Origin: Ctenosaura bakeri
Lineage: Eukaryota > Chordata > Lepidosauria > Squamata > Iguanidae
Length of the DNA stretch: 64,000 nucleotides
Assembly: GCA_948474755.1 (NCBI GenBank)
Contig: CAOLHI010000254.1
Location: 124,001 to 188,000 of the forward strand
Reading direction: 5' to 3'
Below the pieces are notes generated by a model. It was given only the letters and a program-made list of their open reading frames with translations. It was not told where the DNA came from and made no database searches. Below, one piece after another: positions 12,889-23,535 of this stretch. A program made the position numbers and the translations under genes. How positions within the stretch are numbered: the stretch's first letter is position 1; each line of letters opens with the position of its first letter.

Positions 12889-13262
12889 AGGCCCTCCACT
12901 TTCATGGGTTCAGCACTCACAGATTTCATTATTCATGAGTTATGTCATTTTATTTATTCTTACTCTATTTGCCCCTGCCATGGAAAAAATATATCAAAAA
13001 TGGACCACTGAGTTGTGCTGAAGAATCTAGAGGTTCCTAGACAGAACATTTCTCTAGGCATTGCTAGGTACTCCAGAGTGACTCTGGCCCACTTCTACTG
13101 GAAGTAGACCATAGAATCATCCTGAGGGACGTAGAGATTTGTAGAAAAGTGTTCTCACGTTTTTTTAAAAAGTGTTCATTATTTTTATTGTTATTACCAT
13201 TTTCTACCATTTTCACAGAGGTCTTGAGACCCGAACCCCCACACAAATGGAGGGCTCACTGT
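12889..13262. mobile_element. TcMar-Tigger-like element, third copy, without minisatellite
   Basis: The left end contains GGCCCTCCACTTTCATGGGT. The right end, reverse complemented, reads CAGTGAGCCCTCCATTTGTG. A TATTTAAAA segment follows the right end. It is shorter than its two neighbours and lacks the minisatellite expansion. Three related elements lie within 2.4 kb. Confidence 0.5.
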
Positions 13263-13429
13263 ATTTAAAAGCTCCAGGTTCAGAGGCATCAATTCCTAAA
13301 AAGCAAAAGGAGTTTTTTAATGCTTTCATATCCTATTTTTCAAATGCACACTAATGATGAACTGTTCTCATATACGCGCCGTGTGAGAACTGAATATTTT
13401 CCAAAAAAAATCCAAACACACTACAAATG

Positions 13430-15340
13430 CATAAATGAATATATAAAAAAGAAGAAAAAAACTAAGTAAACATGAAAACATATGAATAAAAAGTTAAAAA
13501 ATAACAGAAAAAAGAGAAAAAGGAAAGAAAAAATTTTTGAAAAGCAAATAGAGAAAACAGAGTATAGCCTTTAGACAGAGTATAGCCTACCATTTGTTCC
13601 AAGTCTCTCAAAAAAGAATATCTAACCTTCTCTTCCTCACTCTCTCCTAATTCTTACTTTCTAGAAGAGAAAGTATATAATCATTTTTATTAAGGTACCT
13701 AACACTATATTACCATATTTCTTCCACTATATACTTACATACTAAGAAACATCATAGAGTAAATAACATTGATGCTGTTAGACAAAAATGCTACTAATTT
13801 TTCTAATACTGCCAACTAACTCAATTACTCTTTATTATCACTAGTTAATAGTATAAATCTATTACATATTTAATAACATCCCTACATCCAAATGTATTCA
13901 TATCATTATAAATGTAATCCAGTGTCATTATCCAAAATCTGTAACTATATATTAACTAGTTAAAACTGTGAACCTATTATATGCTTTGTAGCATCACTGG
14001 CTTCCAAATAAATCTATACCATTTTATATTCTAGAAAACATTAAGAGAATTCATGGACCAATCCATTTATCATCCTAAATCTGTGTACATATTAACCTAT
14101 TTGACCAAATCTTCATCTTGCATTTAATTCCCCACTTCCCACAAAAACATCTTTTCTCTGATTGCTTCTCACATAACATTTAAAAAGCATTATCCGGAGA
14201 CAGCACCCTATTTTAGATATCCTTCCACCTTCTTCAATTTCTCAGAGTTAAACAACCCTCACAAATGACTTTATAAAATCATAGTCTTGGGACAACATCT
14301 TTTTTTTTTAACATCCTTCTCACTCCTCCTTCAGTTATGCCAACAGGTGCCACTTGATTTCATTCAAGTTTGCATGCAAGTCCCAATTAAATTCACCCCA
14401 CTTCTCTCCTCCTTGGGGTATAATCTCCCTTTCACCAATCAAAACCTTCTTATCATATATCTCCCCTAAAGCAGATACTCTCTCCATGAATTCTGTTTCT
14501 GAATATGCTTGTTTGGCTACCTAGTTTTCATCTTGTTCCACTTCCATATATAATTTTATATCTTTCTCTGTATCTTCTGTATCTGTCCCTCTTATCTCTT
14601 GTTTCAGAGGTCAGAGTGAACTCTTGTCTCATGCTATTAATCATGTTCTGGAATTCTCTATGTATTTCCTCCATTACCCACTACAGAAGTTCCTCTGTTT
14701 CAGGGTTTCACTTAGTAATGCAATTACAGAGTTAACAATTACTTCCCTGGAATCTGGCTAGAGATGGCCAAGAAAACAACACCAACTGGTAATGTCTGTA
14801 CTTTCTCATGCTTTGATTTTCTTATTAAGGTCCAATGCCTTCTTGCAAGTATAATGCAATTCAATCTCTTCACAAAGTATATGCACTTAAATTTTTAGTT
14901 CTTCTCAAAACATCAACTCCCAATTTTTAAATTCAACTCTCCTTGTCTTACTGGGCAAAAAGACTTACTTAGCTCTTGACTGCAGAAGGAAGGCAGCTGC
15001 AAAATACTCATTTTTCTAATCAAAAGGGTTTTTTTATGACGTCCAAGGTTAATTAAGAGTTCTTCTTTAAACAAAGCAGGTTGCCAGCATCGAGCTGCCA
15101 GACCCTGTGATCTAAACAGCTGCATTTCATGCCAGGGGCAAGCTATTACTCCTTCAGTCCTTTCCATTCACAGTGCATTTACTAAAAAGTAAATGCATAT
15201 AATAGGAATTCCGGACCCAAATGGGGAATCCTCTGCTGTCCTTTTATTCAACAGAGGTAAAAACTCCAGCCACAGATCTCTCTGGCTGGCACTTTACCAT
15301 GAAAGCTCTCCTCATCTTTATTAAATGAAAGACTCATAAG
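13430..15340 (-). mobile_element. L1-like element, ORF1-type coding, no ORF2 seen
   Basis: Read on the minus strand, a 5'UTR-like region (about 15,340-14,900) leads into a degenerate coiled-coil coding stretch near 14,750-14,550 (for example MEEIHREFQNMINSMRQEF). An AT-rich region and a pyrimidine-rich 3' segment (13,560-13,430) follow. The order matches the copy at 32,810-34,760. No reverse transcriptase or endonuclease motif is visible. This could be an internally deleted L1 or a half-L1 (HAL1-like) family. Boundaries are approximate. Confidence 0.45.
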
Positions 15341-15689
15341 AGCATTTTGATTTAAGACCACATTTATGGCCTAGTTCTCTTAATTTATATAAACAGTATA
15401 AAATATATTTTTAACATCACAGGGAAAGAGGAATCCTCTGTAAACAACTACAAAACACAGCAGCTTAAAAGCAAAACCAAAAAATCTTAAACAAATTAAT
15501 AAAGAACATTAAACAAAACATCTTTTTCAAAATAAAATCAACAAGAGAAAAAAAACAATCTAGACCAAATGAATTCTTAAGGTCTGTTTAAAAGCTTCTG
15601 TGTAACAGACCAAGCACAAAATATGAAGAACAACTGTAACTCAACTACTTTACAAGACAAATACTGAATTTGCTAGCATATGAAACACA

Positions 15690-16372
15690 CTTTTCCCCCC
15701 AAAAATAGCCTCTGAAAATGAAGTGCATGTTAAGACACTGGATGCGTCATTGTGAGCCCTCCTTCCCCCCATGCCAAAGCAAAAAGGATAGGAAAGGATA
15801 GGATAGGAAAAGGAGAAGGTGAAAGGAGACCTGATATGAGGCTTCTCCCACCCCCCTCTTCCCTTCCATTTTGCCCACCAACACAAAATGCGTAAGAGAG
15901 GGAGAGGGAGGGGGAGAGTCTAGGAAAGCCCCAACGCCAGCACTGACTTCACCCCCTAGGCCCCCTCCTCCCTTTCCTATGCATTTTACGTATGCATAGG
16001 AAAGGAAGGGGGAGGTCTGGGGGCAAAAGAAGCACTCAGGCAAGGTTTCCTCACCCCTCTTTCCTTCTGTTTTGCCTTGGTGGGAGTTGTCTTCACAGAG
16101 GAAAAATGCATAGGGGGAGAGGGAGCTCAGGGGGTGAAAGGAATGCTCGCTCAAGGCTTCCCTAAAGCATCCCCTCTCTTTCCTATGCATTTTGCCTTGG
16201 TGGGAAGAACTCCTGCTAAGACGAAATGGAAGGGAAGTGGGGGGCGGAAGCCTCACTGGCATATAAAATGTACCAGTATTTAAAAATCCCCCCCAAAAAA
16301 AAAACCTTTGAAAATGAAGTGCATCTTATACATCAATGCATCTTACACATCAGCAAATACAGTAACAGATAC
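15690..16372. mobile_element. DNA-transposon-like repeat with internal minisatellite
   Basis: The ends carry direct copies of CTGAAAATGAAGTGCAT / TTGAAAATGAAGTGCAT. The right end continues with GCATCTTATACATCAATGC and CAAATACAGTA. The interior repeats TTCCTATGCATTTTGCC units that match the minisatellite units of the Tigger-like elements at 10.9 and 12.2 kb. Long frames over this segment are repeat-derived. The family assignment is open. Confidence 0.45.
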
Positions 16373-17375
16373 TAGATCAGTTACAGGACCAAACAACCAA
16401 GAGAGAAGCTTCTTGGGAATTTAAACTTATAAAACATGTTTGCTCTCTTAACTTTTGATTATTGCCATATAAATATCTAGAACAGAATTAATGAATGTAA
16501 CTTATAAAACAATTAATTGCAAAATACCCTAAATGTTCAATTAGAGTAATCATATATGCCTTTATCTCCTCGTTTCTAAAGATATGGGATAAAGCCCACA
16601 CAAAAACACTTGCCTCTATATTAACCTACTTATTATCATTCAAGATCTTTTCTATTCTGCTATTTAAAGACCAATGTAGACCCCTGTAATACAAGGAAAT
16701 TTCAGCCTCTGAGCATTTCTGAGGGGTTGGGGGAACTAACATGAGGAAGGGGCGCACTCTATCTCTGTCATCCTCATTGAATGTGCCTAAATGTGAATCT
16801 AACCTACTGCTTTTAAACTGAATTTGTAACGGCTTTTAGTCAAATACAATAAAACCAACTGACTGGACTGGCCTAAATGTGAATCTAACCCAAAGTTAGC
16901 TGGTCATCAATTTGGAAGTGGTCAATTTAGGGCTTTAAAAGGTAGGTACAGAGGATTTTTATTAATCAGAGGTAATAGTAGGAAAGAAACCTGAACCTGG
17001 GCAAAACACAGAAGAGAGAGTGGAAGAATGTGCATTCTGACAGCAGGAAGGAGCATGCAGGCTGATCCCATATCTCTAACTTGCAGCCAACCACTCTTAT
17101 AACTATGTTACACATAGGAAAATTTCACTTGGAAATTATGCATCAATACAATTTTAACAATATTTGAGATCCAGTTATCACAAGAAAACAATTTCATGGA
17201 CATTTTAAAAATAATCTTTCTATCTAATAAAAGGATTGTACAGGCTTCTTCCCAAAAGAAAAAAAGCAGCATGTGAACAGATAGTAGCTACAACAAAAAA
17301 CTGAAACACAGACAAATAGAACCGGAGTCACAGATCCAGAGATTTGGCTTTCCAGTCCTATCAAAAGTTACTCAC
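16373..17375. other. ZFYVE9 intron segment
   Basis: No gene seen. The 20-mer GCCTAAATGTGAATCTAACC occurs twice (16,787 and about 16,870) in direct orientation around a short segment with AATACAATAAAACC, possibly a target-site duplication of a small retroelement. Otherwise this is ordinary AT-rich intron up to the start-codon exon. Confidence 0.45.
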
Positions 17376-17445
17376 CTTCGTTTTGTTCAAATTCATCTAA
17401 AACCTTATCAAGGTTATATGCCTCTGCCTGGAAATAGTTCTCCAT
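17376..17445 (-). CDS. ZFYVE9: ZFYVE9 first coding exon (start codon)
   Basis: The minus-strand ATG at 17,445 opens MENYFQAEAYNLDKVLDEFE, the N-terminus of SARA as I know it. The coding part is 70 nt, 23 codons plus one base, ending at donor GAAG|GTGAGT (GT at 17,375-17,374). The leftover G joins AT of the next exon (4,852) to give Asp, so reading frame and phase agree. The exon probably starts at 17,480, after the acceptor CTGCTTGACAG, giving a 5'UTR portion of 35 nt. A second AG at 17,475-17,474 would also work. The track of long frames misses this exon because it is so short. It lies 12.5 kb upstream of the large exon. Confidence 0.96.
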
Positions 17446-17480
17446 TTGTCAGGAAATGCCACCCAGCTCCTTGTCTGAAC
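17446..17480 (-). other. ZFYVE9: ZFYVE9 5'UTR portion of the start-codon exon
   Basis: Thirty-five non-coding bases between a pyrimidine-rich acceptor (TGTCTGCTTGACAG) and the ATG. The sequence before the start is TCCTGACAAATGG, with A at -3 and G at +4, a good vertebrate initiation context. Confidence 0.7.
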
Positions 17481-18403
17481 CTGTCAAGCAGACAGCCAGT
17501 TAAGAACTTCTAGCAACAGCCCAGTCACCCAGAACAAAGCTTAAAATTTATGCCAGTTGCATGTTGTTCCTTTTGAAAGTTTGAGGTTTTTCCAGGTTTG
17601 AGGTTTTTCAATATTGTCAGATGATAAAGCTGTGTCAGTTCCCTATCAGTATCTGCATTAGATATCTTTAAAAATGAGAATGCCTTCAAGATAAACAAGT
17701 AACTGGTTAAATTTAACTGTTTGTCACAAGTAGTTAAATTTTGGAGCAATCACAAAAAGATTTTGAGGGAAGAAAACTGTGAAGAGTGATGGTGGGGGGT
17801 TTTTGCTTCATGTATTAATTCTTTCAGAAATTCTAATGAAACAATAAAGGTTCTTAAAAACAGAACATTAAAGGACAGTTAATGTTAACATTTTGAAATG
17901 GGTTATAGGCTGAAAGCACAGCAATTGAAAATATATTATTTTAAATTCCATTTAGAACAAAGATCCTGTAGAAAAATCAGGCTAAACTTGTGTGGATTTG
18001 CAACAGCAACCATTAATAACTGTGGAATGATGTACACCATCGATTAGCAACTGGAACATATTATTGATTAATTAGGTTCCTAGTTGTTTTGCAGTTTCCT
18101 ATAGGTTATTAAAATCTATATTTTGATTTGCAGCAATGCAATATGCTTATTTTGATTTAAAAGAAAGCATACTAATTTTAAATGATACCAGACAATGTGT
18201 AACAGCGACCACATCAATTTTCACTTCATTCCAAGCACCACTGTTACAAAAACACTTCTGTTCTAATTTATAGGCCTTCAGGGTAACACAACTGAATTCT
18301 ATACTATTGTTTTCAATAAGACTTGTTCTCAAATAGTTTCACTGGATTCTGCCCATTATATGCACCAAGACACCTATCAAGGCAAATAAATAAATGAATA
18401 CAT
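17481..18403. other. ZFYVE9 first intron (distal part), no gene seen
   Basis: AT-rich sequence with short tandem wording at 17,570-17,620 (TTTGAGGTTTTTCCAGGTTT). No exon, RNA gene or recognised repeat. Confidence 0.5.
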
Positions 18404-18552
18404 TGCTTACCTGTAACTGTTTTTCTTTGAGTGGTCATCTGTGCCCTCACACAATGGGATCTTTGCATACGCACAGTTGTATTTCGGAATGTTCCAGAGC
18501 TGAGCAGCTTGGCAGGAACCCCTCCCCTATTCGGTACTTAACATGCTCAGTC
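18404..18552. repeat. DIRS left inverted terminal repeat
   Basis: Contains CACACAATGGGATCTTTGCA, then CCAGAGCTGAGCAGCTTGGC and CCCCTCCCCTATTC. The reverse complement of 22,582-22,718 matches it closely (CACACAATGGGATCTTTGCT, CCAGAGCTGAGCAGCTTGGC). The outermost part (TGCTTACCTGTAACTG) is unique to this end and is found again, complemented, in the internal complementary region. Confidence 0.85.
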
Positions 18553-18630
18553 CTGCCAAGCTAACAGTCTCTCTTCAGTTTCAAAGTCTGCTAATGAGGG
18601 GACCTGAAAAAGGGGAGGCTGGACAGGTGT

Positions 18631-18722
18631 GTGTGAGGGCACAGATGACCACTCGAAGAAACACAGTTACAGGTAAGCAACCTCTTCTTCTTCTTCGTGG
18701 TCTCTGTGCCTCACACAATGGT
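18631..18722. repeat. DIRS internal complementary region
   Basis: The first half (GGGCACAGATGACCACTC through CACAGTTACAGGTAAGCA) is the reverse complement of the outer left end. The second half (GTGGTCTCTGTGCCTCACAC) is the reverse complement of the outer right end. This joined copy of both termini is the diagnostic DIRS feature thought to template completion of the ends during circular replication. It lies between the left repeat and the recombinase remnant. Confidence 0.88.
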
Positions 18723-18759
18723 AGATTAAGTAGCTTACCATTGGATGGTGGGTCAGGTC

Positions 18760-19431
18760 CTAGATGATGAAGGACAGCACTGCACGACCAAAGCAAGCAT
18801 CATGTCGGGCTCTATAATCGAGGTGGTAGTGGCAGACGAACATTGAAGATTGTGTCCACGTAGCCACTCGACAGAATTCCTTCAGGTCCACTCCTTTGAG
18901 GAGAACTGCTGAGGAGGCCACAGTCCAAGTGGAGTGGGCATGAAGAGGAGAAGGAGGCAGTTGTTTTGCAAGTTCGTAGGAGAGGTGAATTGCTTCCATG
19001 ACCCACTTGGAAAAACGCTGAGTGCAGACTTTGTGGCCTTTCCGTCTCCCACTGTAGCAAACAAAAATGTGAGGAGTGAGGCGAAAAGGCGAAGTTCGTT
19101 GCAGATAGAAGGCAAGCACCTGGTGGACATCCAATGAGTGAAAGGAGAGCTCAAGAGGCGTGGATGGATGAGGGTAGAATGTTGGAAGGATAATATCCTG
19201 CTTCAAGTGAAATTCGGAGATCACTTTAGGGAGAAAGGACAGATCTAGGCGGAGGACCACCTTGTCCCTGTGAAACACCAGGAAGGGTTCATCTGCGTGT
19301 AGCGCAGTCAGTTCACCTGCCCTCTTGGCTGATGTAACCGCCACGAGGAATGCTGTCTTCAGAGCAAGGAGGCGGTCATCTGATGTGGGCATGGGTTCAA
19401 ATGGGTGGTGCATGAGTTGGGATAGGACCAA
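18760..19431 (-). pseudogene. DIRS tyrosine recombinase remnant
   Basis: An open frame of 223 codons with lambda-integrase-type catalytic-domain features: an SAKRAGELTAL helix near the start, then HAHSTWTVASS, the CRVATW segment, and a terminal HYHLD with a candidate nucleophilic Tyr. The family has Arg where HSTW has Trp, a single C-to-T change at a CpG (CGG to TGG), so the catalytic site is broken. The N-terminal part probably continues in another frame at 19,359-19,712. The recombinase would insert the circular DNA intermediate. Confidence 0.8.
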
Positions 19432-20040
19432 AGATAACAGCCATGGAGGGAGAGGTGGAGAGGTCGGAGGGTAGAGATGGTGGAGGCCTCTGAGGAACTG
19501 TTGGACTGTAGGATTCCTGAAAAGAGCTGAAGAGGGAGAGTTGCATGGCTGGTAAGCAACGATAGTGGAGAGATAAACCTTGAGAGAGGAGAAGGCAAGC
19601 CCTTGTTCCCTGAGAGACAGACGGAAATGAAGGACTGTCGATAAAGAGACAGGGGAAGGAACCTCAGATCAGGCATCTGCGAAGGCAGTGAACTTGCACC
19701 ATTTGTATTCATAGGACCTGTGAGAAGACTCTTTCCTAGAGGCCGTGAGAACTTCCAGAATACTAGGAGAGTCTAGAATGTTATCTTACACACACAGATG
19801 GAGGAGAGGGAGGTACAGGTGAAGCACCCGACTGTCCAAGTGAGAGAAGAGGTCCAGAATGTGTGGGAGGGCCATTCAATGGCCCCAGGAGATGGTGAGG
19901 AGGCGTCCAAACCAATGCTCTCTCAGCCAATAAGGGGCTATGCGAACAGTGTCTGCTTTGTCCACAGCAATCTTGGCCACCACTCAGCCCAGGAGTGGAA
20001 ACAGGAGGAAGATGTAAAGGAGTCCCTTGTTCCATGGAAA

Positions 20041-21610
20041 CTAGAATGCGTCTCCGAGAGAGCAGTGTCCTACGCCAGCTCTGGAGCAGTAGCGAGAACA
20101 TTTCTTGTTCTGATGAGTGGCAAACAGATCAACAGATAGAGTGCCCCAATGGGACACTATCCAGTGAAAGGCCATGTTGGATAGGGACCACTCGTGATGG
20201 CAGGCCAAGCCCTGCTCAGCGAATCCACTGTAGCATTGTCTCGTCCCGCTAGGTGCACTGCGATTGAGTGAATCCATAGTGGGACACACCAGTCCCATAT
20301 CTGTAACGCGAGGTGGAGAAGTAGAGACAAGTGAGTGTCTCTCCGGCAGTTTATATAGCAGACAGCTGTCGTGTTGTTGGATAGCACCTGCACTGTCCGT
20401 CAGAGAAGGAGTTTCCGGAAGGCCCGAAGAGCTTTGAAAACTGCTAGAAGCCCCAAGGCATTGATGTGTAAATGCTTGTCCAGTCCAGTCCAGTGGTCCT
20501 GGGTGGAAAGGCAACTGCAGTGGGCTCCCCAGCCAAGGAGAGATGTGTTGGTGGTGATAGTGATGGATGGACAGGGTTCCATGAATGGCTTTCCGGAGAG
20601 TAGATGGTGGGGCAATAGCCACCAGCCGAGAGAGTCCTTGACAGGGTGTGGAATATGAAACCTCCAACGCTGGTCATCAAGAAGGGGATCGAAATGTCTG
20701 AGGAACCAGTGTTGAAGAGGGAAGGCATGGAAGCGAGACAGGTCAGTGACAGAGGTCATGGCTGCCATGTAACCAAGAAGCTGCTGGATTTGGCGAGCAG
20801 AGGTGGAGGGATTATGAAGAATCGTGGAGACAAATCGGTGCAGGACCCTCACATGCTTTACTGGGAGGAACGCCATTGCAGAAGCACAGTCCAAGGTAGC
20901 CCCGATGAAGTCAAGGGTACACGTAGGTTCCAAGTGAGATTTTGTGGGATTGATCCTCAGGCCGAGATCGGAGAGCAAAGAAAGAGTGAGATGAATGTCC
21001 TTGTACAGTTTCTACCTGCAGGACAGCAGCAATAAGCAATCATTGAGGCAGGGATACACCATCACGTGCTCTGTATGAAGGTAAGACACCACAGGAGTGA
21101 GGCATTTGGTGAAAACTCTGGGAGCGGTGGATAGGCCGAAGGGAAGTACCTTGTACTGGTAACACATATCTTCGACCACGAATCAGAGGTACCTCCTGTG
21201 TTGAGGGCGAATGGCAATATGGAAGTAGGTGTCTTGTAGATCTATGGACACGAACCAGTCCCATCGCTTGAGGAGAGGAAGTATGGACAGCAGTGTCACC
21301 ATCCTGAGCTTCCGGGGTGGGATGAAGGAGTTGACTGTCCGAAGGTCCAAACTGGGTCAAAGGGTGCCATCCTTCTTCAGAACAGTAAAGTACCAGGAGA
21401 AGGAACTGGTGTGCTTGGCAGAGGGGGGCAGTTTTTCTACGGCACCTTTGTGAAGAAGTGTATCTATCTCCTCAAGATGAGTGGAACTGGAAGGTGTGGA
21501 ATAGAAGACACCAACAGGAGGAATACTTAGAAACTCAATGGTGTAACCAAGACAAACAATGGTTAGCACCCAGGAGTCCAAAGTGATGGGGTGCCAGGTA
21601 TTGAAGAGGC
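20041..21610 (-). pseudogene. DIRS reverse transcriptase-RNase H remnant
   Basis: Minus-strand pieces in shifting frames. The start of RT has ITLDSWVLTIVCLGY, EEIDTLLHKGAVEKLP and FTVLKKDGTL (21,600-21,357). A catalytic-loop region near 21,045 reads YPCLNDCLLLL where YLDD is expected. A thumb/connection segment has LRINPTKSHLEPT (about 20,950), and an RNase H region has SLLGWGAHC (about 20,540) and LAGRDNATVDSLSRA (about 20,240). RT and RNase H catalytic acidic residues are replaced by Asn. Frameshifts occur near 21,357, 21,040 and 20,400. It is not functional. Confidence 0.8.
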
Positions 21611-21619
21611 AAGAAAGAT

Positions 21620-22110
21620 TTGGGGCCTCAGAAGACAGGTGGCCTGCAAGATGAAAAGCTGGCAGAGTTGGCAACCTGCAAGGGAAGTCAAAATCTAGAC
21701 TCTGCAGCGGATGAAGACTTCTCAAAAGAGGCTGGATCTGCTGATTGGTAAGAGCTACTGATTCATTGTAGAATTGGAGAGCCATGGCCCGATGGTCATC
21801 AGGAAGATGAGAAATCAAGGGAAGGAGTCCATCTCAGATATTCCGCTGATAGGCCGCTGAACAAGCTGAGTGTTAGAGACTCTGGCGATTAGGGAAGAAG
21901 CAGAGAAGAAGCAGCAGCCAAAGATGTCTAGATGATGACCCTTGCGATCAGGAGGAGTCATGTGGGCTTTTTTACCTCCCTTAGTTTGAGAGGACTCAAC
22001 AATGATGGAATTAGGAGTGGGGTGGTTGAAGAGAAATTCCACATCCTTGTGTTGGGTCTGATAAATGTGTTCCAGATGACGAGGAATTGGTTGAAAAGAA
22101 GCCAGTTGGG
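21620..22110 (-). pseudogene. DIRS gag-like remnant, C-terminal part
   Basis: Minus-strand frames carry NHPTPNSIIVESSQTKGGKK, MTPPDRKGHHLDIFG and then, after a frame change, SHLPDDHRAMALQFYNE. These resemble the capsid-like ORF1 of vertebrate DIRS elements. Upstream the coding sense breaks at about 22,110, where it flips to the other strand (next entry). Confidence 0.65.
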
Positions 22111-22296
22111 ACTATGGCACCCAAGGATGTCAAACAATTTTCTGATACCCTCGTTAGGATGGCCAGTGCCCTGGGTCTTGATATTTCTGGACCTCCTCCT
22201 ACTGTCCAAGACCCAGTGTTTCATTATGTTGACTCCCGTCCTGCTACAACGGCACCGATTCCATTCTTACTGGCTCTGCAGGAAGTCTGATGACTT
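22111..22296 (+). pseudogene. Inverted gag segment inside the DIRS element
   Basis: This stretch codes on the plus strand (KQFSDTLVRMASALGLDISG, DPVFHYVDSRP, IPFLLALQEV), whereas the element's coding on both sides is minus. The protein text has the character of DIRS gag and fits the position between the zinc-binding N-terminus and the C-terminal part. I infer a local inversion of about 185 bp. Its left limit is near 22,100-22,112 and its right limit near 22,290-22,297. Confidence 0.6.
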
Positions 22297-22436
22297 TGCG
22301 AGGTAAATTCCTTACAAATAGAGCAGGCCTGGACGTTATGGGCCTCCCTGAGGCAGAACAAACACTCCAAATGAATGTCAGAAAGTGAAACCTTGCGGCC
22401 ACAAGATATGCAAAGTTTGAAAAGTGAAGAAGACAT
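22297..22436 (-). pseudogene. DIRS gag-like zinc-binding N-terminal remnant
   Basis: The minus-strand frame carries CISCGRKVSLSDIHLECLFC and then HNVQACSICKEF. This is a series of Cys/His pairs (CxxC, HxxCxxC, H...CxxC) as seen at the start of DIRS ORF1 proteins. The match ends abruptly where the inverted segment begins. Confidence 0.6.
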
Positions 22437-22581
22437 AAGAAGGAGAAGGGGTTCTTACAGTTCTCATGTGGAAACAAGGAAAAACAATTCAAGAAGAAGG
22501 AATGCTGCTCAGCAGAGGAAGCCTTCTGAGCTGCTAACTGGTCGGCGGACGAAAAGAAACTGAGGAGAGACCATTAGCTTG

Positions 22582-22718
22582 GGGGGAGTGAGCATGCTCA
22601 GTACTGAATAGGGGAGGGGTTCCCGCCAAGCTGCTCAGCTCTGGAACTTTCCGAAACACAACTGTGCATGAGCAAAGATCCCATTGTGTGAGGCACAGAG
22701 ACCATGAAAAAGAAAAGT
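22582..22718. repeat. DIRS right inverted terminal repeat
   Basis: Reads AGTGAGCATGCTCAGTACTG, then CCGCCAAGCTGCTCAGCTCT and CATTGTGTGAGGCACAGAGA. It is the inverted counterpart of 18,404-18,552. The distal tip (ACCATGAAAAAGAAAAGTAA) is the part copied into the internal complementary region. Confidence 0.85.
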
Positions 22719-23159
22719 AAGATACACCCATTTCATTTCACTCAAAAGAACGGCAGGTAGTGAACAGTGAAGTGACAATAAAACTATAAAGGCCTGCTAT
22801 GATCAACAGTAGTGTTGTATTTCTTCTATTATTCTCCTTGTTATTTCATTGAAAAGAATAACAGGATACCAATAGGAATACAAAAGATAATTGGTAATGT
22901 TATGGTGTGAAGTATATAGTAATGCTTATAAAAGTAATAATGTTATCTATTGGGTAGAGGAATAAAAAAGGATATGAACACCAATATAAGAGCACTGTGA
23001 AACAAAAACTGCAAGAGTCCAATGTAAAGCATATTATATTAGCATATTACTTCTGGTGCAGGAAGGTGGGGAATGAGGAAGATAATGTTAATAATTCACA
23101 CTAAATTTGTGCTCTCTTGAATGTAATCAATCGCAGAAGCTTTCTCAAGTGCTTGATAA

Positions 23160-23535
23160 CAGTGGTTCTCAAACTGTGGGGCAGGGCCCTAAGGGGGGGC
23201 ACGATAGTTGCTCAAGGGGATCACAAGAAAAGTCAATCTGCAAAAACAACAAATGTGAAAAAAAGGGAAGCCTCTGTGTTTGTATGTGTGTGTGTGTGTG
23301 CACACTATTGAGGATACAGCAGGTCCCTGCTCCTTAGTGACTATGAGGCAATTTCTTCAATTGGGGGGAGGTAAGTGAAGAGAGGAGGCAGAGAGCGCAA
23401 GAACTTAGCATGTGAGAGAAAAAGGGACAGAATGGTATAGGATAGGACATGGAGGGGTAATGTCAAGTGGAAGGGCACAATTTCTGCATGTAGTAGTAAA
23501 GGGGGTCACAGGGGTAAAATGTCTAAGAACCACTG
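23160..23535. mobile_element. hAT (Charlie-like) MITE
   Basis: The left end is CAGTGGTTCTCAAACTGTGG; the right end, reverse complemented, is CAGTGGTTCTTAGACATTTT. The flanks are CTTGATAA and CTTTATAA, an imperfect 8-bp target-site duplication typical of hAT. The interior carries a G-rich segment and a TG run (about 23,281-23,302). Confidence 0.7.

Larger units (their letters stand above)
18404..22718 (-). mobile_element. DIRS-type tyrosine-recombinase retrotransposon, complete but inactivated
   Basis: A 4.3-kb element on the minus strand with the DIRS architecture. Inverted terminal repeats lie at 18,404-18,552 and 22,582-22,718. An internal complementary region (18,631-18,722) abuts the recombinase end. 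Gag-like, reverse transcriptase-RNase H and tyrosine recombinase remnants occur in that order. Many frameshifts, eroded catalytic motifs and an internal inverted segment show it is dead. It sits in the first ZFYVE9 intron, in the same orientation as the gene. DIRS elements move through a circular intermediate and make no target-site duplication, and none is seen. Confidence 0.88.

Noticed and set aside
15650..16283. 171-codon minus-strand frame (15,747-16,262)
   Set aside because: It runs through tandem GC-rich units inside a transposon-like repeat, with no domain and no start context.
18543..22563. Plus-strand frames across the DIRS element (for example 19,798-20,139 and 20,646-21,035)
   Set aside because: They are shadows of the minus-strand RT and recombinase coding. 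The exception, 22,111-22,296, is reported as an inverted gag segment.
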